Assembly: GCF_031834615.1 (NCBI RefSeq)
Contig: NZ_CP115543.1
Location: forward strand, 378,501 to 442,500
Length of the DNA: 64,000 nt
Direction: 5' to 3'
Origin: Stenotrophomonas aracearum
GTDB taxonomy: Bacteria; Pseudomonadota; Gammaproteobacteria; Xanthomonadales; Xanthomonadaceae
The notes below the pieces were generated by a model. It searched no databases. It was not told the DNA's origin and saw only the letters and a program-made list of their open reading frames with translations. This document shows positions 24,986 to 33,008 of the stretch, piece by piece. Positions within the stretch are counted from its first letter, which is position 1. Each line of letters opens with the position of its first letter. The translations under genes were made by a program, and so were the position numbers.

Positions 24986-25459
24986 CTAACGTTCGGACAG
25001 GTCCGTCGCCGCTTCCGCCGGCAGTGGCTGTGCCGCTTCCTGCGTGGCGGTGACCTGCGCGCGCGGCGTGGCCACCGGCGCAACGGTCGGCTGCGGCGTC
25101 CGCACCGGTGCGACCGGGGTGGGGTCCACGGCCTCGTCGACCTTGTCGGCCGCCTGCTCGGCGGTCTCGGCCGCGTCGCTGGCCTGCATCGAGGCGACCG
25201 CTGCCTGCGCACTGGCCAGCAGATTGGAGACCGACCCGATCATCTGCAGCCAGCGTGCGCCATGGAAACGGGCACCGCCCGGTTCCAGCTTGCCCGCCAG
25301 GAAGCCACCGGCCAGGCCCACGCTGATGATGCGCAGCGGGGTCCAGCCCTCGCGCCAGGCCTGGCTGAGGGTGAACCAGCTGCACTGGGTTTCGTCGACC
25401 CGGACCGACACGACCTTTTCCGCGCGTTTGACCCGGTGGCGCAACGCTTCGAACTTCAT
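24986..25459 (-). CDS. Hypothetical protein, third gene of the YqjD/YqjE group, 157 aa
   Basis: A basic N-terminus (MKFEALRHRVKRAEK) precedes a helical core with one hydrophobic segment (IISVGLAGGFLAGKLEP). The acidic, Ala/Pro/Thr-rich tail (about 95-157) is low-complexity. It overlaps yqjE by 4 bases, so the three genes are translationally coupled. It holds the place of YqjK in enterics but I cannot show homology. Probably an inner-membrane-associated protein working with the other two. Confidence 0.65.
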   Translation of the reverse strand: MKFEALRHRVKRAEKVVSVRVDETQCSWFTLSQAWREGWTPLRIISVGLAGGFLAGKLEPGGARFHGARWLQMIGSVSNLLASAQAAVASMQASDAAETAEQAADKVDEAVDPTPVAPVRTPQPTVAPVATPRAQVTATQEAAQPLPAEAATDLSER

Positions 25460-25962
25460 GGCGAACGCTCCGTCGGTTCGGGCTGCCCTTCGGCATCCTC
25501 ATCGGTGGGCTCGTCGAAAAGGCCCAACCGCGCCAGCTGCCGCCGGGTGGCATGCATGCCGGTGTGGCGGAAGAAGAACGACACCCGCCAGATCGCATAG
25601 CCGGTCATGGCCAGGCTGATCAGCGAAGTAATCAGCAGCGAATGGAACCAGGACAGGCCCCAGCGCTGCATCAGCGCGATCAGCGTGCCGGCCAGCAACA
25701 GCCAGGCCGAGGCGCCGAACACAATCGCCACCCCGCTCCACGCAAGGGCCCGACCAAATGCACTGCGGGCGAGGGCGAACTCGAACGAGGCCAGCCGCCG
25801 CAGCGAACGCAGCGTGTGCTTGGCCGAATCCACCGTGGCGCGGCCGGCCTGGCCGACCTCGCGGATACTTTCATCCAGGCGCGGCGCGGCGCGCGCGCCC
25901 GTATCGCCGTCCGGTGGAGGCGTTGCTCCACCGTCGGGCGTCGACTGTGCTTGATCGCTCAC
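25456..25962 (-). CDS. yqjE: YqjE/phage-holin-like membrane protein, 168 aa
   Basis: Two membrane helices (about 72-95 and 106-128) in a DUF1469-type core that begins RATVDSAKHTLRSLRRLASFE, with hydrophilic tails at both ends. The family is often labelled phage holin superfamily III, but here it is a chromosomal envelope protein with no phage genes around it. It lies 6 bases downstream of the DUF883 gene. YqjE is associated with YqjD at the inner membrane, and no catalytic motif is present. Confidence 0.8.
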   Translation of the reverse strand: MSDQAQSTPDGGATPPPDGDTGARAAPRLDESIREVGQAGRATVDSAKHTLRSLRRLASFEFALARSAFGRALAWSGVAIVFGASAWLLLAGTLIALMQRWGLSWFHSLLITSLISLAMTGYAIWRVSFFFRHTGMHATRRQLARLGLFDEPTDEDAEGQPEPTERSP

Positions 25963-25968
25963 GCCGAC

Positions 25969-26334
25969 TTACTTGTCGCCGCCGCTGCGGGCCAGCTTGG
26001 CGATGATCCAGCCGGCAGCGAAGGCCACGCCGAACGAGGCCAGCGGGCGCTCGCGGATCAGCTCGGCGGCGCTGTCGACCAGGTCCTTGCCCTTGTCCAT
26101 CAGTGCGTCGACCTGCTCCTTGGCAGCGGCGCCGCCGAATTCAGCAGCGGCCAGGCCGGACAGCGCGGTGTCGGACAGCTCGGCCTTGACGTTGGCACGG
26201 CCGATACGCAGCTCATCACCGGCAGCGCCGGTGGCGCCCTTGATCGCACCGCCGGCGGCGCTGGCGGCCGACTTCAGGTGCGAACCGGCTTCGCCCAGGT
26301 GTTCCTTGAGGTTTTCGGTATTGGTGGGGCTCAT
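25969..26334 (-). CDS. yqjD: YqjD/ElaB family (DUF883) membrane protein, 121 aa
   Basis: A mostly helical, Ala-rich protein. One C-terminal membrane segment RPLASFGVAFAAGWIIAKLA is preceded by ELIRERP, the diagnostic DUF883 end. In E. coli YqjD and ElaB bind ribosomes and are stationary-phase induced. That role is inferred here. GGAGAG lies about 6 bases upstream of the ATG at 26334. First gene of the three-gene unit. Confidence 0.85.
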   Translation of the reverse strand: MSPTNTENLKEHLGEAGSHLKSAASAAGGAIKGATGAAGDELRIGRANVKAELSDTALSGLAAAEFGGAAAKEQVDALMDKGKDLVDSAAELIRERPLASFGVAFAAGWIIAKLARSGGDK

Positions 26335-26471
26335 CGTGACTCTCCGTTATGTAATCGATGGGGAAGGTGACCGCGGATGAACCCGTCGGCAACGAACACA
26401 AGGTAATAGCACCGACCGGGTGTAGAGGGTGTCAGCTGGCGTGATCCGCACGCGAAGGCTGGCTGAGCGGT

Positions 26472-27899
26472 TCAGCGCATCACCAGGTCGCCGCGTGCGT
26501 TGCCGCGCACGATGCGCAGCACCAACTGCTGCGGCGGCTTCTGGAAGTTGGCGCGCCAGCTGGCCAGGTCGGCGAACTCGCCCACGCTGGACTGGATGAT
26601 CACGTCGCCTGCGGCCAGCCCGGAGTTGGCCGCCCGGCTGCCGCGCTTGACCTCGCTGACCATGACGCCGCCGTCGCCGGCCTGGCGCAGCGTTTCGGGC
26701 AGGTCGACGAAGGTCGCACCGGCCAGGCGCGGGTCCAGGCTTTCGCCGGCCACCGCACGCGCCTGCTCCTTCAGCGTGGCCTTGAGCTGCAGCGGCTTGC
26801 CGTCGCGGCGCACGTCCAGGCTCAACGCGCTGCCCACCGGCTGCAGACCTTCCACGTTGTGCAGCGCCACTGCGCTGTCGATCCGCTGGCCATTGGCCGC
26901 CACCACCACATCGCCCGGCTTGATTCCGGCCGCCGCTGCGCCTGAACCGGCCAGCACGCGGGTGACCAGCGCGCCGCGCGCTTCGCTCAGGCCCAGGTTC
27001 TGCGCCAGCGCCTGGGTCAGGTTCTGCGCCTCGATCCCGAGCGTGCCGCGCACCACCACCCCGTGCTTGACCAGCTGGTCCACCACGTCGCGCGCCAGGT
27101 TGGTGGGAATGGCCAAGCCCAGCCCGATGTTGCCGGCCATGCTGCCCTGCGGATTGAAGCTGGCCGTGTTGATACCGACCAGCTGGCCCTGCAGGTTGAC
27201 CAGCGCGCCGCCGGAATTACCCGGGTTGATCGACGCGTCGGTCTGGATGAAGTTCTGGTAGCCCAGCCCGCGGATACCGGTACGGCCGACCGCCGAGACG
27301 ATGCCCGAGGTGACCGTCTGGCTGAAGCCGAACGGGTTGCCGATCGCCACCACGAAGTCGCCAACGCGCAGCTGCGCGCTGTCGCCCAGCGGCAGCGCGG
27401 TGAGCTTGTCGGCCGGAATGCGGATCAGCGCCACGTCGGTGTCGCGGTCCGAGCCCAGGAACTCGGCCTTGACCGTGCGCCCGTCGGACAGGGTCACCTG
27501 CACGTCGTCGGCGTTGTCGATCACATGGTGGTTGGTCAGTACCAGGCCCTCGGCCGCGTCGATGATGACGCCCGAGCCCAGCGACTCGTTGATCCGTTCC
27601 TGCGGCACTTCCGGGAACAGGCGGCGGAAGAACGGGTCGTTGAAGTAGGGGTTGCGCACCCGCACCACCTGCTTGGTGTTGACGCTGACCACCGCCGGCA
27701 TCACCCGTTCCAGCATCGGCGCCAGCGACGGCACCGGCTGCCCGGCCACCGACGCCGGCAGCGCGGCCGTGGCCGGAATCGCCAGCGACGCCGGCGCCGC
27801 CTCGGCACGGTTGTCCAGGTTGGCATTGATCGCGGAGGCGACGAAGCCACCGAAGGCGGCAGCAAGTGCGAGCGTAAGCAGGGTCGGAAGCGGTCGCAT
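26472..27899 (-). CDS. degQ: Periplasmic Do-family serine protease (DegQ/MucD-like), 475 aa
   Basis: HtrA-type protease and chaperone. The start at 27899 opens a signal peptide/anchor (MRPLPTLLTLALAAAFGGFV). The trypsin-like domain carries the triad H125 (TNHHVID), D155 (DRDTDVALI) and S229 (NPGNSGGAL). Two PDZ modules follow, PDZ1 about 275-365 and a more diverged PDZ2 about 390-470 ending in RNARGDLVMR. The short form lacks the long LA loop, more like DegQ/DegS than DegP. It degrades misfolded envelope proteins. No sigma-E-like promoter was confidently seen upstream. Confidence 0.88.
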   Translation of the reverse strand: MRPLPTLLTLALAAAFGGFVASAINANLDNRAEAAPASLAIPATAALPASVAGQPVPSLAPMLERVMPAVVSVNTKQVVRVRNPYFNDPFFRRLFPEVPQERINESLGSGVIIDAAEGLVLTNHHVIDNADDVQVTLSDGRTVKAEFLGSDRDTDVALIRIPADKLTALPLGDSAQLRVGDFVVAIGNPFGFSQTVTSGIVSAVGRTGIRGLGYQNFIQTDASINPGNSGGALVNLQGQLVGINTASFNPQGSMAGNIGLGLAIPTNLARDVVDQLVKHGVVVRGTLGIEAQNLTQALAQNLGLSEARGALVTRVLAGSGAAAAGIKPGDVVVAANGQRIDSAVALHNVEGLQPVGSALSLDVRRDGKPLQLKATLKEQARAVAGESLDPRLAGATFVDLPETLRQAGDGGVMVSEVKRGSRAANSGLAAGDVIIQSSVGEFADLASWRANFQKPPQQLVLRIVRGNARGDLVMR

Positions 27900-28406
27900 G
27901 GGAGTCCGGTGGGTGCGGGGGACGGGTATACGGTAATTCAAGCTGAATGAGTCTGTCTCCAAACGCCTGAAACTGGGGTGACCGCCAAAGACGCATTGCG
28001 TGCCCTGGTAGGGCCGGTTCCCAAACGGCCGCCGATAACGCTGACACGCTCTTTAACGCACGGACCCCAAACCGGAATCGCGCTCTACCACTACACGTCC
28101 ACGTACCTGCAAACCCGCGCACTTGCAGAAAAATCGTCAACAAACCGATCCCACACAACGACCAATTACGCCGCACATGCGACCGCTTGAACGCACCCGA
28201 ACGCAACCGCCGCCACGCATCTCCGTACCATCCGCACCGCTGTTTTAAAGCCATTTTCAGAAAACGACCTGCCCGCATACGTTCCCAACCACCCACCTCC
28301 CCAACACACCCGCGACTCAAAACCTGCGACAAGACCGTTCCACCACGGACAACTCCGGTATAGCATCGCCAGCGAAATCACTGACCAGGCCCCTCAGGAG
28401 GGCAAC
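27900..28406. other. 500-base intergenic region between protease and histone-like gene
   Basis: Long non-coding stretch between two divergent genes, notably poorer in GC in places (for example around 28130-28170) than the flanking genes. No protein-like reading frame, RNA family or strong repeat was recognised. It should contain the histone-like gene promoter. The only clear signal is AGGAGG immediately before the ATG at 28407. Confidence 0.5.
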
Positions 28407-29342
28407 ATGAGCAACGGAAATGGTGTGACCGCGACCCTGTCGCAGGGCGTCGACAGCGTAAAAGAGACGGCCGAGAACGTTGGCGAAACCATCGCCCACA
28501 CCGCTGAAGAAGTGGTGGCCTCGGTGAAGAAGACCGCCAAGCGCGCCCGCAAGGCCGCCACCACCCAGGTTGCCAAGGTCAAGAAGGCCGTCAAGAAGGC
28601 CGAGAAGACCGTCGCCAAGAAGGCTGACAAGGCCGCCAAGTCGGTGGGCAAGACCCTGGCCAGCGCCAAGAAGAAGCTGGAAGCGGCCAAGTCCAACGCC
28701 AAGGCCGAAGCGGCCGCGCTGACCAAGAAGGTTGCCAAGAAGAAGGCCGCCGCCGAAAAGGCCGTGACCAAGACCACCAAGGCCGCCAAGAAGGTTGCCG
28801 GCAAGAAGGTCGCCACCGCCAAGAAGGCCGTGACCAAGAAGACCGCCGCTGCCAAGAAGGCCGTGACCAAGAAGACTGCCGCTGCCAAGAAGGTTGTGGG
28901 CAAGAAGGTCGCGACCGCGAAGAAGGCTGTCGCCAAGAAGTCGGCCACCGCCCGCAAGGTCGCTGGCAAGAAGACCGTTGCCGCCAAGAAGGTCGTCGGC
29001 AAGAAGGTCGCCACCGCCAAGAAGGCTGTGGCCAAGAAGTCGGCCACCGCCAAGAAGGTCGTGGGCAAGAAGACCGCCACCGCCCGCAAGACGGTCGGCA
29101 AGAAGGTCGCCACCGCCAAGAAGGCTGTCGCCCGCAAGTCGGCTGCTACCAAGAAGACCGTCGGCAAGAAGGTCGCCACCGCTAAGAAGGCCGTAGCCCG
29201 CAAGTCGGCTGCCACCAAGAAGGCTGTCGGCAAGAAGACCGCCGTGGCCCGCAAGTCGGTCGCCCGCAAGGCCGCTCCGGCCAAGCGCGCCGCCAAGACC
29301 GTGGCCCGCAAGGCCCCGGCCAAGCGCGTCGCCCGCAAGTAA
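28407..29342 (+). CDS. Histone H1-like lysine/alanine-rich DNA-binding protein, 311 aa
   Basis: An acidic/neutral N-terminus (about 1-38, [19 protein letters not shown]) is followed by an almost pure Lys/Ala/Val/Thr tail of about 270 residues. The tail is built of imperfect repeats such as [15 protein letters not shown] and [13 protein letters not shown], then Arg-richer repeats ending KRVARK. Like the C-terminal tail of eukaryotic histone H1 and the AlgP/AlgR3 and BpH1 proteins of bacteria, it should bind DNA or RNA without sequence preference. The repeat number is prone to change by recombination. AGGAGG precedes the start. A very stable UUCG hairpin follows the stop. Confidence 0.88.
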   Translation: MSNGNGVTATLSQGVDSVKETAENVGETIAHTAEEVVASVKKTAKRARKAATTQVAKVKKAVKKAEKTVAKKADKAAKSVGKTLASAKKKLEAAKSNAKAEAAALTKKVAKKKAAAEKAVTKTTKAAKKVAGKKVATAKKAVTKKTAAAKKAVTKKTAAAKKVVGKKVATAKKAVAKKSATARKVAGKKTVAAKKVVGKKVATAKKAVAKKSATAKKVVGKKTATARKTVGKKVATAKKAVARKSAATKKTVGKKVATAKKAVARKSAATKKAVGKKTAVARKSVARKAAPAKRAAKTVARKAPAKRVARK

Positions 29343-29352
29343 TAGCGTCAAG

Positions 29353-29382
29353 CACGGCGCCTGCCTTCGGGCAGGCGCCGTG
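29353..29382 (+). terminator. Very stable UUCG hairpin after the histone-like gene
   Basis: A perfect 13-bp stem CACGGCGCCTGCC (29353-29365) against 29370-29382 with a TTCG tetraloop, 10 bases after the stop. There is no T run, so it may act as a 3'-end stabiliser as much as a terminator. Confidence 0.65.
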
Positions 29383-29468
29383 AGCTCCAGCGCCAACACG
29401 CCGCGGCGACGCGGTGTCCGGTAAAACGCAGAGGCTTTCCCGCCGGTACGACAGGGAGTCTGCACACC

Positions 29469-30155
29469 ATGCGCAACCTGGATTTCAGCTCCTGGCAGGC
29501 CATGCTCTCGACCCTGGTCGGGTTGGCCGTCATTACGCTCATAGGCGTGGGTATCCGCCTGCTCTTCATGCAGACCCTGCAGCAGCGCCGCGAGCGCGAG
29601 AACCGCCAGATCAACGAGCGGCTGCGTACCTTGATTGCCGCCTACAAGACCCTGGGTGGGTCATTCACCGGGGCATTGCACGTTGACCCGCGCCACCTGC
29701 GCGACCTGCGGCAACTGGAAGCAGACAGCGACGAAGGCCTGGACCTCCCGGTCAGTGCCGGCAGCGACCGCGCCCGCCGCATACGCGATGCCGTGGAAGC
29801 GGCCCTCTCCGACATCGTGCTGCTCGGCACCGACGAGCAGGTTCGCCTGGCCGCGCATGCCGCCAACGAACTGGCCGAAGGCCGCGCCGTGCCCACCGCC
29901 GAGCTGGTGGTGTCGCTGCGCGACTTCATCCGCGAAGCCCTCGACCTGGCACCGATTCCTGCAAGCGTGACCATTCCACGCCAGGGGCCCGCCCGGCCTG
30001 CGCCGGGTGGCGCGCGCGGCAAGGCTGGCGGTGACGACCGCGCTGGCGGACGGGGCGGCGGTGGTGGCGGTGGCGGTATGGGAGGAATGGGTGGCGGTGG
30101 CGCAGGCATGGGCATGGGCCACCGCACGGACGACGACGGCAGCCACACCCGCTGA
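29469..30155 (+). CDS. Membrane-anchored protein with Gly/Met-rich tail, 228 aa
   Basis: One N-terminal membrane segment (about 12-34, MLSTLVGLAVITLIGVGIRL) precedes a charged coiled region (QQRRERENRQINERLRTL) and a helical domain to about 165. The C-terminal 55 residues are extremely rich in glycine, with eight consecutive glycines and repeated GGMGG units, ending in a polar tail. The glycine tail may be disordered or interact with RNA or membranes; this is not known. No family recognised. Same strand as the histone-like gene, but separated by the UUCG hairpin, so probably its own transcript. Confidence 0.7.
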   Translation: MRNLDFSSWQAMLSTLVGLAVITLIGVGIRLLFMQTLQQRRERENRQINERLRTLIAAYKTLGGSFTGALHVDPRHLRDLRQLEADSDEGLDLPVSAGSDRARRIRDAVEAALSDIVLLGTDEQVRLAAHAANELAEGRAVPTAELVVSLRDFIREALDLAPIPASVTIPRQGPARPAPGGARGKAGGDDRAGGRGGGGGGGGMGGMGGGGAGMGMGHRTDDDGSHTR

Positions 30156-30200
30156 CCAAGGCGGTGGCTGCATGCGTCGTCGTCGCTGCCTGATGGCGTG

Positions 30201-30566
30201 TTACTTCTTGCCGTGCAATTCCACGATCGGAACGAAGCCCGCATAGATCATCCGCTTGCCGTCGAACGGCATCGGGTTGTTGGCCGGGTCCATGCGCGGG
30301 TCTTTCATCATCTTCTCCATGCCGGCATCGCGGGTGGCCTTGTCCGGCCATTCGATCCAGGAGAACACGATGGTCTCATCGTCCTTGGCTTCCACGGCGC
30401 GGAAGAAGTCGGTCTGCTTGCCGTGGGTGACATCGTCGCCCCAGCATTCCACGACGCGGGTGGCACCAAATTCGATGAACACCGAATCGCCTTCATTGGC
30501 GTGTTTGATGAACTTCTCTTTGTTGGTGGTGGGTACGGCCAGTACGAAACCGTCGATATAGGACAT
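30201..30566 (-). CDS. DUF1428 family protein (YbaA-like), 121 aa
   Basis: A cytoplasmic alpha/beta protein with the family pattern MSYIDGFVLAVPT, a central VECWGDDV and the late NPMPFDGKRMIYAGF. Proteins of this family have a dimeric alpha+beta barrel (ferredoxin-like) fold and no established reaction. Full length. Convergent with the Gly-rich membrane protein gene. Upstream is a 660-base intergenic region. Confidence 0.9.
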   Translation of the reverse strand: MSYIDGFVLAVPTTNKEKFIKHANEGDSVFIEFGATRVVECWGDDVTHGKQTDFFRAVEAKDDETIVFSWIEWPDKATRDAGMEKMMKDPRMDPANNPMPFDGKRMIYAGFVPIVELHGKK

Positions 30567-30763
30567 CTGCAGCCTCCGGTAACCGGTGCGCCGGAATGGG
30601 CACCTTCAATGGGTACGACGCGGGGGAGTGAGGGAAATCGACAATGCGCTCTGGATCCGTCAGATCCGGTGACGACCACGTGTGCACGCGGTGTCATCAC
30701 GAAGAATCAAGGGGTTGCGCGACGGAATCGACCCGTTTTTGCCAGTCAGGGTCAGAAAATCCC

Positions 30764-30792
30764 TAACATCAGTGGGGAACATTCTGATGTTA
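30764..30792. promoter_or_regulatory. Perfect 9-bp palindrome, possible operator
   Basis: TAACATCAG (30764-30772) and CTGATGTTA (30784-30792) are perfect inverted arms separated by 11 bases. Arm centres lie about two helical turns apart, as in dimeric regulator sites. It lies 198 bases upstream of the DUF1428 start and 436 bases upstream of ax21. The regulator is unknown. Confidence 0.45.
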
Positions 30793-31143
30793 ATGGGCGC
30801 CGATTCAGCCCACTATTCAGTGGCCGGGCAGGACGCTCCCCAAGAGACCTGCGGTGTGACGCCCCAGCTGCGTCAGCCGGTGCACTACGGAAAATGGGCG
30901 CGTTCGCCGACTACTCCCCAAGAGCGGCTTCCCCAACGCGCGACGCCCCGCAAGGGTATCGTCGTGACCAGATTTCCCTTTTCTCCTTGCTTCAATCAAC
31001 TTCCTGCGCGGTGTCCACGCGCGGTTCATGCATGTTCGTGCACGCACAAAACACCTGAAAAATGCAGCGCGCGCGTATGCCAGAGCGCAACTGAACCGTT
31101 GCCCAAAATCGACGGTGTTGAAAGCGGCACACTTCAGGGCGCG

Positions 31144-31171
31144 TTGTGTCGAATAACGGAGAATTTACATT
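31144..31171 (+). promoter_or_regulatory. Candidate sigma-70 promoter of ax21
   Basis: TTGTGT (31144-31149), a 16-base spacer and TACATT (31166-31171), 57 bases before the start codon. Both boxes match four to five consensus positions. Confidence 0.4.
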
Positions 31172-31228
31172 CCCGATGCAGAAGCCGCTTGCGCCACTGC
31201 ACGAACGAACAAGAAAAGGTGTACCCCC

Positions 31229-31801
31229 ATGAAGACTTCCCTGATTGCCCTGGCGCTGGCCGCCGCCCTGCCGTTCGGCGCTTCCGCTGCCGAAGGCCTG
31301 TCCTACAATTACGCCGAAGGCGATTACGTCAAGACCGATGCCGACGGTGGCAAGGCTGACGGTTGGGGTGTAAAGGGTTCGTACGGTTTCCTGCCGAACT
31401 TCCATGCCTTCGGTGAGTTCAACCAGCAGAAGACCGACATCGGCGACTTCAAGATCGACCAGTGGCGCGTCGGCGTGGGCTACAACCAGGCCATTGCCAC
31501 CAGCACCGACTTCGTGGGCCGCGTTGCCTACAACAAGTTCGACCCGAAGGAAGGCCTGGACTTCAACGGCTACAGCGCTGAAGCCGGTATCCGTACCGCG
31601 TTCGGCCAGCACGCCGAAGTCTATGCAATGGCCGGCTACGAGGACTACAGCAAGAAGCACGGCATCAACCCGGATGGCGCCTTCTACGGCCGCCTGGGTG
31701 GCCAGGTGAAGTTGAACCAGAACTGGGGCATCAACGGCGACATCAAGATGGATCGCCACGGTGACAAGGAATGGTCGGTCGGCCCGCGCTTCAGCTGGTA
31801 A
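31229..31801 (+). CDS. ax21: Ax21 family outer-membrane protein, 190 aa
   Basis: The signal peptide MKTSLIALALAAALPFGASA is followed by an eight-strand-like beta-barrel pattern with alternating hydrophobic residues (LSYNYAEGDYVKTD, WGVKGSYGFLPNFHAF, up to a C-terminal aromatic GPRFSW). A C-terminal aromatic residue is typical of outer-membrane barrels. Ax21 was once reported as a secreted quorum/immune factor in Xanthomonas and Stenotrophomonas. Those claims were retracted, and the sequence supports a small secreted barrel protein. A clean terminator follows. Confidence 0.92.
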   Translation: MKTSLIALALAAALPFGASAAEGLSYNYAEGDYVKTDADGGKADGWGVKGSYGFLPNFHAFGEFNQQKTDIGDFKIDQWRVGVGYNQAIATSTDFVGRVAYNKFDPKEGLDFNGYSAEAGIRTAFGQHAEVYAMAGYEDYSKKHGINPDGAFYGRLGGQVKLNQNWGINGDIKMDRHGDKEWSVGPRFSW

Positions 31802-31848
31802 GCGGCGTCTGATCGCTTCGCTACGCGCGGTACCGGCGTAGCGGCAGG

Positions 31849-31875
31849 GGCCCGGCAACTTGCCGGGCCTTTTTT
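31849..31875 (+). terminator. Rho-independent terminator of ax21
   Basis: GGCCCGGCA (31849-31857) pairs with TGCCGGGCC (31861-31869), followed by TTTTTT. It lies 48 bases after the ax21 stop. Confidence 0.92.
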
Positions 31876-31919
31876 ATGCGCGCGCCGGGGCGATAATGCG
31901 GCGACTTCCGGAGATCTCC

Positions 31920-32345
31920 ATGTCTGAGTCCATCCCGTTGCAGCAACCCCGCGTCGGCTGCGGCGCCGTCATCCAGCGCGCCGACGGCGCGATCCTGCTG
32001 GTCCAGCGCGGGCGTCAGCCCGAACAGGGCCACTGGGGCCTGCCCGGCGGCAAGGTCGACTGGATGGAGAAGGTCGAAGACGCAATGGTGCGCGAAGTGC
32101 TGGAAGAGACCGGCCTGAAGGTAAGCGTGGAAAGGCTGCTGTGCGTGGTGGACCATTTCGAGCCTGCGCTGGGCCAGCACTGGGTCGCCCCGGTCTACCT
32201 GGTGCGTGCACCGGCCGACGCACAGGCCATGCACCTGGAGCCGGAGGCGATACTGGCGCTGGACTGGTTCCAGCTTGATGCGTTGCCTGCGCCGCTTACG
32301 CGCTCCGCTACCGCGGGCCTGGCGCGGCTTTCGACGTCTGGTTGA
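31920..32345 (+). CDS. NUDIX hydrolase, 141 aa
   Basis: The full NUDIX box is at residues 44-66 (G-x5-E-x7-REVLEETG-L), which binds the metal for cleavage of nucleoside diphosphates linked to other groups. ATG 31920 is favoured by GGAG about 6 bases upstream. The chain is of usual size, with GHWGLPGGK before the box, a pattern often seen in ADP-ribose or 8-oxo-dGTP type enzymes. The exact substrate cannot be told. Cytoplasmic. Confidence 0.92.
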   Translation: MSESIPLQQPRVGCGAVIQRADGAILLVQRGRQPEQGHWGLPGGKVDWMEKVEDAMVREVLEETGLKVSVERLLCVVDHFEPALGQHWVAPVYLVRAPADAQAMHLEPEAILALDWFQLDALPAPLTRSATAGLARLSTSG

Positions 32346-32358
32346 TGCATTCCGGAGC

Positions 32359-32425
32359 AGCCACGCAGGGCGTGGCTCTACCGGGGTGATGCCATCCTGC
32401 GGGTAGAGCCACGCCCTGCGTGGCT
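32359..32425. repeat. Inverted pair of SMAG/REP-type palindromes
   Basis: Reverse copy 32359-32381 (AGCCACGC, AGG, GCGTGGCT, CTAC) and forward copy 32403-32425 (GTAG, AGCCACGC, CCT, GCGTGGCT), with GTAG ends facing each other across 21 bases. The arms of both copies are identical, so the whole unit can form one long hairpin between the NUDIX and DUF6165 genes. Confidence 0.9.
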
Positions 32426-32441
32426 GCCGCAGCACGGCAAA

Positions 32442-32831
32442 TCACTCGCCCTGGTACTGCTTTTCCTCAACCAGCTGCGACCCCGCAATCCGGTTGATCT
32501 CGTTCTTCACCTTCACCCGCTCGCCGTTGGTGCCGTACACCCCACGCGCCAGCTGGATGAACTGATCGTCGAACACCTGCGCTGCTTCCTTGTCGCGCAG
32601 CTGGTCCTGGATCACCCACATGCGCTCGTTGATTTCCTTCAGCTGCGTCTTCAGCGCGGCCAGGCCCGGCTGCGCGCCGACCTGTTCCTGCCACAGCGGC
32701 AGCAGGCCATCGAGTTCGGTGCGCACGTTGGCGACCTTGCCCGCATCGGTGATGCGCTCGGCCTTGATTTCCAGGATGGTGATCTTGTCGATCAGCTCGC
32801 CAATCGATACCGGGGTCAGGATCGCGTCCAC
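32442..32831 (-). CDS. DUF6165 family protein, 129 aa
   Basis: A small soluble helical protein with the family N-terminus TPVSIGELIDKITILEIKAE, then a long helical middle (about 25-90) with LPLWQEQ and INERMWVIQDQLR. The reading starts at GTG 32831. A TGA closes the frame a few codons upstream, and no ATG is available. Function of the family is unknown. In other bacteria it occurs with glycosyltransferase and polysaccharide genes. No such genes are next to it here. Confidence 0.82.
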   Translation of the reverse strand: MDAILTPVSIGELIDKITILEIKAERITDAGKVANVRTELDGLLPLWQEQVGAQPGLAALKTQLKEINERMWVIQDQLRDKEAAQVFDDQFIQLARGVYGTNGERVKVKNEINRIAGSQLVEEKQYQGE

Positions 32832-33008
32832 GCCATACTCGCTGCAGGTCAGTCAGGGCGGTCATGATAGCGCGGCCCGGCTGAAGGCCTGGTAGGCAGC
32901 TTTTACGCCGAATTTGCGCGCGCCCCGCTTGCGCCGCATGGCGCCTTTACGGTCCCGCTCACCACACTGTGCGCTTCAACGGCGAGGCCGTTTCCTGGAG
33001 TTGCAGAC

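Larger units (their letters stand above)
30567..31228. other. 660-base intergenic region upstream of ax21
   Basis: Contains no protein-like reading frame that I would defend. Two features stand out: a palindrome at 30764-30792 and a plausible ax21 promoter at 31144-31171. The stretch 31040-31220 is AT-richer than the coding average and could carry a long 5' leader. Confidence 0.5.

Noticed and set aside
25456..25962. Prophage signal from the holin-like annotation of YqjE
   Set aside because: No lysin, tail, integrase or att sequences around it; the neighbours are YqjD-type envelope genes.
28317..29465. Long open frames antisense to the histone-like gene, rich in Leu/Gly or Ala/Thr repeats
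   Set aside because: They mirror the Lys/Ala codon repeats of the real gene (AAG/GCC), have no ribosome site of their own and no domain features.
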